Shown: positions 7,576 to 14,473 of the stretch, piece after piece | Layout: every line of letters begins with the position of its first letter | Numbering within the stretch: the stretch's first letter is position 1 | Assembly: GCF_002014985.1 (NCBI RefSeq) | Contig: NZ_MUXU01000058.1 | Coordinates: forward strand, 1 to 20,297 | Length of the DNA: 20,297 bases | Source: Moraxella caviae | GTDB taxonomy: Bacteria > Pseudomonadota > Gammaproteobacteria > Pseudomonadales > Moraxellaceae | Direction of reading: 5' to 3' | Translations under genes and position numbers: made by a program | The notes under the pieces: model-generated | What the model saw: only the letters and a program-made list of their open reading frames with translations | Database searches by the model: none | What the model was told of the DNA's origin: nothing

Positions 7576-9189
7576 TCATTTGGCACGTTTGATGGTTTCT
7601 AATAACAAATCTGTAGACGCATCAAACGCTGGCGTGATGGCGGCGTGCAGTGCGTCATACACCACTTCTGCCATCTGCTTGCCCATTTCCACGCCCCACT
7701 GATCAAACGGATTAATGCCCCACAGCACAGACGCCACATACACTTTATGCTCGTACAATGCCACCAGCGCACCCAAGCTCTCAGGCGTTAGGCTGTCTAA
7801 TAAAATGGTCGTGGACGGCTGATTGCCACGATATTGGCGAAACGGATTGGTATCGTCATCGCCCACCGCTTTATTGCCAAATGCCATCACACGCGACTGC
7901 GCAAGGCAATTTGACAACGCCAAATCCTGCTGATGGGTCAGCGCCTTGCCGTCCTTATCATAACGACGCACGCAAGCAATAAAATCGCACGACACACGCT
8001 GCGTGCCTTGGTGTAACAGCTGATAAAAAGCGTGCTGCGCATTACTGCCCACTTCACCCCATAAAATCGGACAAGTCGGATAAGTTACCGCCTTACCATC
8101 TCGCTTGACGGACTTGCCGTTTGATTCCATTTCCAGCTGAGTCAGATAGCTTGGCAAGAATTTTAGCCGCCCATCATAAGGCAGCACGGTATGTCCGCTG
8201 ATTTTTAGGAAAGTGGCGTTCCACACCGCAAGTAAACCCAAAAGCACAGGTACATTGTTTTCAAGTGGCGTATCGGCAAAGTGGCGATCCATCTGATGTG
8301 CGCCTTCTAGCATGGCGGTGAAATTCTCTGTACCGATGGCGACCATCACCGTAAAGCCAATCACCGACCACATAGAAAAGCGGCCGCCCACCCATTCCCA
8401 AAACTCAAGCTGATTATCAGGGTGAATGCCCCACGCTGTCATCTTGGCAGGATTTGCCGACAAGCCAATAAAATGCCGTCTAAGCGCCACGTCTTTGGTG
8501 GTAAAACGCATCAGCCAATCTAGTGCCGTGCGTGCGTTTGAAAAAGTATCCACCGTGCCAAAAGACTTAGAAGCCAGCACAAAAACGGTGGTTTCAGGGT
8601 TGAGATGGCGCAGCAAATTCTCCATGTGCGTGCCGTCCATATTGGACACAAAATGCACATCAATGTCTGTGCTGCGATACTGCGCCAGCGCACGCACCGC
8701 CATCAAAGGCCCCAAATCAGAACCGCCCACGCCAACGTTCACCACATCGGTGATGGCTTTGCCAGAAAATCCACGCCACACGCCTGTGCGTAGACGCGTT
8801 GCAAGGCTGTCGGCTTTGGCAAGGCTGTCATGCACCAAAGCCACCACGTCCACGCCATTCACCATGAGCGTCTCGCCCTTTGGCAAGCGCAAAGCGGTGT
8901 GCAAAGCTGGGCGATTTTCGCTGTCGTTTACACGGCTTCCTGACATCAAGTCTTTGATTTTATTGGATAAATCTGCCTGCTTTGCCAACGACAGCAAAGA
9001 CGTCAGCGCACGCTCATCAAGGCACTGCTTGGCAAAATCCATCAGCATAAAAGGCGCTTGGCGAGAAAACTTTTCGCCACGGTGCTGCCCTGCTGCTTCA
9101 TCGGCCAAAAACAGCTCGCCGATGCTTGGCATATCATCAGCAAGTGCCTGCACGGCTTGCCATTGCTCATCAAATGTGGCGGTGGTCAT
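7576..9189 (-). CDS. pgi: Glucose-6-phosphate isomerase
   Basis: Pgi interconverts glucose 6-phosphate and fructose 6-phosphate, linking glycolysis/gluconeogenesis to nucleotide-sugar synthesis. The ~537-residue protein shows ENRPALHTALR, VGVGGSDLGP, ASKSFGTVDTFSNA (the SKTFTTxET phosphate-binding segment with Gly and Asp variants), GGRFSMWSVIGF, the catalytic-Glu segment GEVGSNAQHAFYQLLHQG and the C-terminal DQWGVEMGKQ with the catalytic Lys. The frame extends to a TTG at 9204 and an ATG at 9201, but neither has a ribosome binding site. The ATG at 9189 (MTTATFDEQW) has GGA about 8 bases upstream and is chosen. It sits between galU and the ugd-like gene; Acinetobacter capsule loci have a comparable galU-ugd-gpi group. 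Confidence 0.95.
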   Translation of the reverse strand: MTTATFDEQWQAVQALADDMPSIGELFLADEAAGQHRGEKFSRQAPFMLMDFAKQCLDERALTSLLSLAKQADLSNKIKDLMSGSRVNDSENRPALHTALRLPKGETLMVNGVDVVALVHDSLAKADSLATRLRTGVWRGFSGKAITDVVNVGVGGSDLGPLMAVRALAQYRSTDIDVHFVSNMDGTHMENLLRHLNPETTVFVLASKSFGTVDTFSNARTALDWLMRFTTKDVALRRHFIGLSANPAKMTAWGIHPDNQLEFWEWVGGRFSMWSVIGFTVMVAIGTENFTAMLEGAHQMDRHFADTPLENNVPVLLGLLAVWNATFLKISGHTVLPYDGRLKFLPSYLTQLEMESNGKSVKRDGKAVTYPTCPILWGEVGSNAQHAFYQLLHQGTQRVSCDFIACVRRYDKDGKALTHQQDLALSNCLAQSRVMAFGNKAVGDDDTNPFRQYRGNQPSTTILLDSLTPESLGALVALYEHKVYVASVLWGINPFDQWGVEMGKQMAEVVYDALHAAITPAFDASTDLLLETIKRAK

Positions 9190-9223
9190 GTCAATATCCA
9201 TCAATTATCGGTGTTTTAAAAAA

Positions 9224-10090
9224 TCAATCAACCAGCCCAAGCTGCTTGGCAAAATACACGAACGCCTGCGCATAAGTGGTCATATCGCCTGCGTCAAAGC
9301 TTGCCCCTTTCATCGTTACCACGTCCATGCCCTGCTCGCCAATCAAAGCGTCAATGGCATCGGTGAGCTGAATTTCGCCGCCTACGCTTGGCGCAGTTTT
9401 GGCAAGATAATCAAAAATTTCTGGACTAAATACATAGCGCCCCACCACCGCAAGGTTGCTCGGTGAGTCCGCTAGCATAGGCTTTTCTACAAAGCCTTTG
9501 ACGCCAAAGGATTGGTTGGTGTCGGATTTGGCGATGGTTTTTTTATCGGCAAGTTTGGCAATACCGTATTTATGCACATCGCTGTCCGCCACAGGATCTA
9601 CCAAGATTTGTGAGCGTTTTGTTTTGGCAAATTTATCCAGCATATACGCCAAATTATCCGCCTGAAAATCGGTATTAAATGGGTCAAGCACCACATCAGG
9701 CAGCAGCACAGCAAAAGGATTATCGCCCACCACCGCGCGCCCTTGCAGCACCGCATGGCCTAAGCCCAATGGCTTGCCTTGACGTACGCTCACCACACGC
9801 ACATCGTCAGGCAAGGCATTTAGGCTGTCGGCAAGCTCGTTTTTGCCTTTGGTGCGCAGCTGAGTGTCAAGCTCGCTGTTCACATCAAAATAGTTTTCAA
9901 TCGCGCTTTTTTGGGCATGATTGACCAGCACAATGGTCTTAATCCCTGCTTTGACGGCTTCGTCCACCACATAGGCGATAGCAGGCTTATTGCCCAGCGG
10001 CAAAAGCTCTTTTGGCACAGCCTTTGACAGCGGCAACATGCGCGTCCCAAAGCCTGCGGTCGGAATGATGGCGTGGGTGATTTTGGTCAT
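9224..10090 (-). CDS. galU: UTP--glucose-1-phosphate uridylyltransferase
   Basis: GalU makes UDP-glucose from UTP and glucose 1-phosphate, the precursor for UDP-galactose and UDP-glucuronate and so for surface glycans. The 288-residue protein has the nucleotide-binding motif GFGTRMLP (13-20) followed by KAVPKELLPLGNKP, the uridine-binding RQGKPLGLGHAV (103-114), LLPDVVLD (129-136), VEKP (201-204) and GGEIQLTDAID (237-247). AAGGAC precedes the ATG by 6 bases. It lies 89 bases after galE and about 34 bases before pgi, all in one direction, with no terminator seen between galE and galU. Confidence 0.96.
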   Translation of the reverse strand: MTKITHAIIPTAGFGTRMLPLSKAVPKELLPLGNKPAIAYVVDEAVKAGIKTIVLVNHAQKSAIENYFDVNSELDTQLRTKGKNELADSLNALPDDVRVVSVRQGKPLGLGHAVLQGRAVVGDNPFAVLLPDVVLDPFNTDFQADNLAYMLDKFAKTKRSQILVDPVADSDVHKYGIAKLADKKTIAKSDTNQSFGVKGFVEKPMLADSPSNLAVVGRYVFSPEIFDYLAKTAPSVGGEIQLTDAIDALIGEQGMDVVTMKGASFDAGDMTTYAQAFVYFAKQLGLVD

Positions 10091-10153
10091 GGGAAGTCCT
10101 TGTTTTAATCAGTCAAAATTAGTTTATTTTATCATGAGTTGATGCAAAATAAT

Positions 10154-10183
10154 ATTTTACACCACCCAATTAAAGCCCATCAA
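10154..10183 (-). promoter_or_regulatory. Weak candidate promoter for galU-pgi
   Basis: On the minus strand TTGATG (10178-10183), an 18-base spacer and TAAAAT (10154-10159) overlap the galE stop codon. It could give galU transcription independent of galE. The match is weak. Confidence 0.25.
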
Positions 10184-11199
10184 ACATCATACCCGTTCGG
10201 ATTGCCACTTACCCAACGCCAAGAGTCCGCCATCATTTCAGGCAGTCCGCGTGTTGCGCGCCAGCCGATTTCGGCAAATGTATGCGATGGGTCGGCAAAG
10301 CAGGTGGCGATGTCGCCTTCTCGGCGCGGTTTGATTTGATAAGGTATCTGCAAGCCTGAAGCCGCTTCAAATGCACGCACCATTTCCAGCACCGAATAGC
10401 CTTGACCCGTACCGAGATTAAAGATGTGTACGCCCGATTGGTTGGCGCACGACTGCATGGCTTTTAGGTGGCCGTCTGCCAAATCCACCACATGAATATA
10501 ATCGCGCACGCCTGTGCCGTCTTTGGTGTCATAATCATCGCCGAATACCGACAGATAAGGCAGCTTGCCCGAAGCGACTTGGCAAATATAAGGCAAAAGA
10601 TTATTCGGAATGCCGTTTGGATATTCGCCAATCAAGCCGCTTTCATGTGCGCCGACAGGGTTGAAATAGCGCAGCAATACCACGCTCCAGCGCGGATCGG
10701 ATTTTTGAATGTCCGCCAGCATTCGCTCGGTCATGTATTTGGACGTGCCGTAAGGATTGGTCGTACCACCAACAGGCATATCTTCGGTAATCGGCGTACG
10801 CGCAGGGTTGCCGTACACCGTGGCGGACGAGCTAAATACGATATTAAACACGCCTGCCGCCGCCATTTCTTCTGCCAGCACCAAGCTGCCGCCAACATTA
10901 TTATCATAATAGCGAATCGGCTGCTGCACGCTTTCGCCCACCGCTTTCAAGCCAGCAAAGTGCATGACCGTCTCAATCTCATGCCCGGCAAAAATCTTTC
11001 TCAGTAAGGCGCGATCGCGAATATCGCCTTGATAAAAGGGAATTTCTTTACCAACAATCTGCTGCAAACGCGGCAAAATATTCGCGCTTGAATTGCAAAG
11101 ATTGTCCAAAATTACGACATCAAAGCCTGCATCAATCAAAGAAATGGCAGTATGCGAACCGATAAAGCCCGTACCGCCAGTGATTAGGATTTTTTTCAT
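10180..11199 (-). CDS. galE: UDP-glucose 4-epimerase, probably also active on UDP-GlcNAc
   Basis: GalE interconverts UDP-glucose and UDP-galactose by a short-chain dehydrogenase mechanism with bound NAD+. The 339-residue sequence has GGTGFIGSH (8-16), SSSATVYG (123-130), catalytic Tyr150 and Lys154 in YGTSK, and [16 protein letters not shown]. All catalytic positions are offset +1 from E. coli GalE. Position 300, equivalent to E. coli Tyr299, is Cys; this small residue enlarges the sugar pocket and in other GalE proteins goes with UDP-GlcNAc/UDP-GalNAc epimerisation. The sequence, especially [19 protein letters not shown] and the end NPNGYD, looks closely like neisserial GalE as I remember it. 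It heads the galE-galU-pgi-ugd cluster and borders the accessory region. Confidence 0.95.
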   Translation of the reverse strand: MKKILITGGTGFIGSHTAISLIDAGFDVVILDNLCNSSANILPRLQQIVGKEIPFYQGDIRDRALLRKIFAGHEIETVMHFAGLKAVGESVQQPIRYYDNNVGGSLVLAEEMAAAGVFNIVFSSSATVYGNPARTPITEDMPVGGTTNPYGTSKYMTERMLADIQKSDPRWSVVLLRYFNPVGAHESGLIGEYPNGIPNNLLPYICQVASGKLPYLSVFGDDYDTKDGTGVRDYIHVVDLADGHLKAMQSCANQSGVHIFNLGTGQGYSVLEMVRAFEAASGLQIPYQIKPRREGDIATCFADPSHTFAEIGWRATRGLPEMMADSWRWVSGNPNGYDV

Positions 11200-11248
11200 G
11201 TTGTTTTACCGTTGTGTTTGAGTTTAAAAAGGCATTTTAAAAGTAGAG

Positions 11249-12286
11249 TTATTTGTTATGGGTAAGTATTGCTTGTAACTGCTCTTTGCTTGGCAAAACA
11301 GTTTGATAGCGACTGGCAAAGATTTGGTTGTTATCTTCCGGCAGAGTAAACTCCACCACAGCTTCACTTTTATCTTGGCATAATACAATGCCGATGGTTT
11401 TATTTTCATCAGACAGCCGCATTTTGCGGTCGTAATAATTGACGTACATTTGCATTTGCCCCAAATCCTGATGCTTCAGGCGACCTAATTTCAAATCTAT
11501 CAATATAAAGCAGCGCAATACACGGTTGTAAAACACCAAATCCACATAAAAATGCTGTTCGTCAAAACTTATTCGTTGCTGGCGTGATACAAATGTAAAA
11601 CCAGTACCCAGCTCCAATAAGAACTGTTCCAGCTTATCAATCAGTCCCTGCTCCAAGTCATTTTCCGAATAACTTGACTGCTCAGGCAAACCAATAAATT
11701 CCAAAATATAAGGGTCTTTGATCAAATCCTTGGGTTTTTCCAAACGCTGTCCGTACAAAGCTAAATCCAATACTCCCTGTTTATCCCTACTTAATGCCAA
11801 GCGAGTAAATAGGGCAGAGTCGTATTGACGGTTCAGTTCACGCAAACTCCACTTGTTTTTTGCCGCTTCAATCTCATAAAAGCTGCGTTCAAGCGGGTCA
11901 GAAATCCGCATAAGTTTGATGTAATGTGACCAACTGAGCGGAAATTCAAGGGCAGGCGTATGCTTTTCAGAATTCGTCAACAGTGTTGACGAATTCTGCT
12001 GGGAATAGGTTTTGTAAAAGAACCGCATTCTATCCAGATTTTCAACGGAAAACTCTTTTCCAAATTCTGCAGTCAGTCTTTGCGAAAGCTACTTAAGTAA
12101 TCCTTTACCGTATTCTGCGCGTTTGTTGCCATTCTGCTCTTCTTCCACAATCATCTTGCCGATTTCAAAATACGTCAGCACCATTGTTTGATTAACTTGG
12201 GATGCGATGCGTTCGCGAGCTTGGGCAAGTAATTCGGCAACCCGCTCCGACAATAATGCAGCAGTTTGATTGGTTGGAGTGTTCAT
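11249..12286 (-). pseudogene. DUF1016/YhcG-type PDDEXK nuclease gene with an in-frame amber stop
   Basis: Two minus-strand pieces are in the same frame: 12286-12089 (MNTPTNQTAALLSERVAELL ... EYGKGLLK) and 11249-12028 (MRFFYKTY ... ILTHNK). The 20 codons between them read LSQRLTAEFGKEFSVENLDR, typical DUF1016 sequence, and are separated from GLLK only by one TAG at 12089-12091. Homologues usually have Glu there, so GAG to TAG is the likely change. Restored length is 345 residues. The N-terminal part is the YhcG N domain. The C-terminal part has the PDDEXK-like core with FYVDLVFYN and ILIDLKLG, and QMQMYVNYYD. Such proteins are predicted nucleases of uncertain role. No partner restriction gene is nearby. 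The 5' end of the second piece contains a 31-base perfect palindrome. Confidence 0.8.
11968..11998. repeat. Perfect 31-base palindrome inside the DUF1016 gene
   Basis: CAGAATTCGTCAACA (11968-11982), a single central G (11983) and TGTTGACGAATTCTG (11984-11998) are exact reverse complements. It encodes part of a low-complexity stretch (QQNSSTLLTNSE) in a region of the protein that varies in length in this family. It could form a cruciform or a stable mRNA hairpin. Confidence 0.9.
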
Positions 12287-12362
12287 ATCGGTCTTTATTA
12301 TATTGGTTTAAATGTAAACGGATATATCAATAAACCAAAATTTTAATCAATATCCCACACAA

Positions 12363-12374
12363 ATGCCGTCTGAA
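12363..12374 (+). other. Neisseria-type DNA uptake sequence (12-mer)
   Basis: The sequence ATGCCGTCTGAA is exactly the extended DUS of Neisseria meningitidis and N. gonorrhoeae. In those species it occurs about 2000 times per genome and promotes uptake of their own DNA. Finding the full 12-mer in an intergenic position beside genes of likely foreign origin is a strong marker of neisserial ancestry. Confidence 0.85.
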
Positions 12375-12499
12375 AAACAGATACTTGTTATTTCAACTGC
12401 CATTGGCATAATTAAGCAATTTTATCATATTTGCCATTCAAATTAACAGGCGGACTGTTATGGTTTTGTTTTATTCTTTCATCTATTCACAACAACCCC

Positions 12500-12528
12500 T
12501 TGTATTTTTAATAACTTGCACTTAGTAT
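12500..12528 (+). promoter_or_regulatory. Candidate promoter of the hydrolase gene
   Basis: TTGTAT (12500-12505), a 17-base spacer and TAGTAT (12523-12528) lie about 46 bases upstream of the ATG at 12575. Other AT-rich hexamers nearby are possible -10 elements. Confidence 0.4.
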
Positions 12529-12574
12529 AAGTAGATATTTTTATAAAGTTATTTACAATAAAGCGATTTACAGT

Positions 12575-14314
12575 ATGATGACCAATCAGCTCATTCCTAC
12601 ACACCCTGCACAGACCCAAACTGTCAACATTAATGGTTTTGATATTAAATTTATCCATAAGCCTTGCCGTAAAGACACAGCACACTTGGTTGTCCTGCTG
12701 AATGGTTATCGGCACGGTGGCTGGGAATATGCCAATTCCATCAATTTTTTCAAATGCAGCGTACTGATGATTGCTGATGTGTTTAAAAACGGGCAGTCTT
12801 GTTATTTAGGTGCACAAGGAACATTTGAGTTTAGCGATGCGGTTGCCTCCCTGATTCACAAAACCTTAAAAAGTCTGATGCTGACAGCAGACGACTGCAC
12901 GCTTATCGGGCCGTCAAAGGGTGGTTTTGCGGCATTGTATATGGGATTGAAATACAATTTTAAAAACATAGTCGCCCCGGCGTTTGTCGGACACATCGGT
13001 TCGTGGATGGTGCGTTACACGCCAAGCATTGCCGATCACGTGATGGGCGTGGGTTACGATGGTAAAGTTGTAGAAAAATACGACCGCTTGCTGCTTGATT
13101 TGATAGAGCAAGACGATAATCCCGACAAAAACATCTATGTGTTTTTATCCAAAGCGGATAATTTTTATTTAGAACTCGGGCAGCGTGAAGTAACGCAGGC
13201 TCTGGCAGAAAAATACCGTAACTTCAACGCTCTGTATGCCGATACCGAGCTGGTTTTCCAGCACGACCAAGTAACGCCGTATTTTCTGCAAGAGACTCTG
13301 TCTATTACCAGCCTGCTCACGCAAGGCATCACCACGCGTTTAAACAAGCATTTGACAGACGATATTCTGCAGCCGTCTGTGATTGTGCCGAATGAACGCA
13401 CTAAGGCGGTTTTTGCTGCCAAACGCAGCCGTTACCAAGACAAGCCGAAAGCAATAGGGAAACTTGAAAAAATCCATACAGAACAAGGCGTGATGTTTGT
13501 TGAAGGATTGCTGTATCTTCAAGGCTACGATTCGCCCAATTACCACTATCTTTCCAAACATCTCAAACTCAAATCCGTATCCAGCAAATCCAACCAAGAA
13601 TACGAATTTGCTCTTGGAAGTGTGCCAAAACACCCTATCAGCCGCGAAATTTTTTCCGATATGTATTTTGATTACACCGCGGCAGGCACCGCAACGATGG
13701 GTCTAAAAGGCATCGATTTAAAAAACATCGCACAAGGACGCTATGAGATATTGGTGTCTGCCACCCCCAGTGCGGAGCCTGAATACCGCAACTACATCGC
13801 TCCAAAACTTAATTCCGAATTGGAGCAGCACGACAGTGACGGATATTACAACTACCGCTTAAACAAACAAAAAGACAGCTTGTTTTTAACCAAGCAACCC
13901 ATCATTTGCGAACAAAAAGACGCACAATTCCATTTTTCTTTGAAAAACACTTGGGCAAAAGACCATCTGTTTCATATAGAAGGCGAATTTTTGGTGAAAG
14001 GTGCGGATTTTAGTGAATTTTATGTCAGCAAATATTATTGCGTTTTGCGTCATTGTGAAAGCGGCAAACAATACGCCATTGCACTTGGCCAAATCAAACA
14101 GGAAAATCTGGGCGAAGCCATCGGCAATTTCAATGGTGGCTATCAGGCGTGCTATTACGCCAGTATGAACCTAAAAGGCATAGATACTACAAGTTTTGAA
14201 CACGGTAAGTACGAGATGTTTGTTTCCTTGGCATATCAAAGCGAAGTTTTCTCACATCAAATTCCGCAGTTGCTTGCCATCAATGAGCAAGGCTGTTATT
14301 TTGACAAACTTTAA
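12575..14314 (+). CDS. Alpha/beta-hydrolase (probable polysaccharide O-acetyltransferase) with two-repeat C-terminal domain
   Basis: Residues ~20-250 look like an alpha/beta-hydrolase: VVLLNGYRHGGW strand and loop (39-50), nucleophile elbow GPSKGGFAALYMGLKYNF (112-129) with Ser114, an acid at Asp195 (SKADNFY) and His230 (VFQHDQ). The order, spacing and SKGG elbow resemble the meningococcal capsule O-acetyltransferase CsaC (MynC), as I remember it, so transfer of acetyl to a sugar is my best inference; a hydrolase or esterase role is possible. Residues ~296-575 form two related segments, each starting F(V/I)EG and ending LKGID...G.YE..VS. The same pair is found in the minus-strand protein at 16336-17310. 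I do not recognise this domain. There is no signal peptide. Start at 12575 or the adjacent ATG at 12578; the ribosome binding site is poor. It converges on the glycosyltransferase operon and is flanked by uptake sequences. Confidence 0.75.
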   Translation: MMTNQLIPTHPAQTQTVNINGFDIKFIHKPCRKDTAHLVVLLNGYRHGGWEYANSINFFKCSVLMIADVFKNGQSCYLGAQGTFEFSDAVASLIHKTLKSLMLTADDCTLIGPSKGGFAALYMGLKYNFKNIVAPAFVGHIGSWMVRYTPSIADHVMGVGYDGKVVEKYDRLLLDLIEQDDNPDKNIYVFLSKADNFYLELGQREVTQALAEKYRNFNALYADTELVFQHDQVTPYFLQETLSITSLLTQGITTRLNKHLTDDILQPSVIVPNERTKAVFAAKRSRYQDKPKAIGKLEKIHTEQGVMFVEGLLYLQGYDSPNYHYLSKHLKLKSVSSKSNQEYEFALGSVPKHPISREIFSDMYFDYTAAGTATMGLKGIDLKNIAQGRYEILVSATPSAEPEYRNYIAPKLNSELEQHDSDGYYNYRLNKQKDSLFLTKQPIICEQKDAQFHFSLKNTWAKDHLFHIEGEFLVKGADFSEFYVSKYYCVLRHCESGKQYAIALGQIKQENLGEAIGNFNGGYQACYYASMNLKGIDTTSFEHGKYEMFVSLAYQSEVFSHQIPQLLAINEQGCYFDKL

Positions 14315-14316
14315 TT

Positions 14317-14326
14317 TTCAGACGGC
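14317..14326 (-). other. Neisseria-type DNA uptake sequence (10-mer core)
   Basis: GCCGTCTGAA on the minus strand, two bases after the hydrolase stop codon. Extended to 12 bases it reads TTGCCGTCTGAA, 11 of 12 matching the meningococcal form. It forms no hairpin with a partner nearby. Confidence 0.8.
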
Positions 14327-14377
14327 AATTTTGCAGTCGGATTTAAATCAGCTTAATAAAAGAGTTTAAAAATGAAT

Positions 14378-14400
14378 AAAGGCGGACAGGTTCCGCCTTT
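14378..14400 (+). terminator. Probable terminator of the hydrolase gene
   Basis: AAAGGCGGA (14378-14386) pairs with TCCGCCTTT (14392-14400) around CAGGT, followed by GGTTT. The stem is strong but the T tail is weak, so termination may rely partly on the next hairpin. Confidence 0.55.
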
Positions 14401-14427
14401 GGTTTAAACATCTTGTATAAAAACTAA

Positions 14428-14465
14428 AAAAGCCGTCTGCAAAGCAATATTTACAGACGGCTTTT
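14428..14465 (-). terminator. Bidirectional hairpin terminator built from DUS-like arms
   Basis: AAAAGCCGTCTG (14428-14439) and CAGACGGCTTTT (14454-14465) are perfect 12-base arms around a 14-base loop, with A/T runs on both sides. It ends the minus-strand operon 8 bases after its last stop codon and would also stop plus-strand readthrough. The arms contain GCCGTCTG, the DUS core, but are followed by CA or TA rather than AA. This fits the neisserial habit of using DUS-like inverted repeats as terminators. Confidence 0.85.
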
Positions 14466-14473
14466 ATCAAGCA

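Larger units (their letters stand above)
12287..12574. other. Divergent intergenic region with a DNA uptake sequence
   Basis: This AT-rich 288-base gap separates the minus-strand DUF1016 gene from the plus-strand hydrolase gene. It holds a full 12-base Neisseria uptake sequence (12363-12374), an inverted repeat TTGGTTTA (12303-12310)/TAAACCAA (12331-12338), a TATAAT on the minus strand very close to the DUF1016 start without a properly spaced -35, and a candidate plus-strand promoter. No gene is visible. Confidence 0.6.

Noticed and set aside
8426..9466. Long plus-strand open frame (346 codons) across pgi and galU
   Set aside because: It is antisense to two well-identified genes, its translation is Ser/Thr/Arg-rich with no recognisable motif, and it has no ribosome binding site.
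10468..11007. Plus-strand open frame of 179 codons
   Set aside because: Antisense to galE, which has all family motifs on the minus strand.
13374..13382. CCGTCTG-like matches inside genes (also near 10471 and 16613) as further uptake sequences
   Set aside because: They lack the full GCCGTCTGAA core and are explained by coding of Ala-Asp-Gly or Pro-Ser-Val; not counted as DUS.
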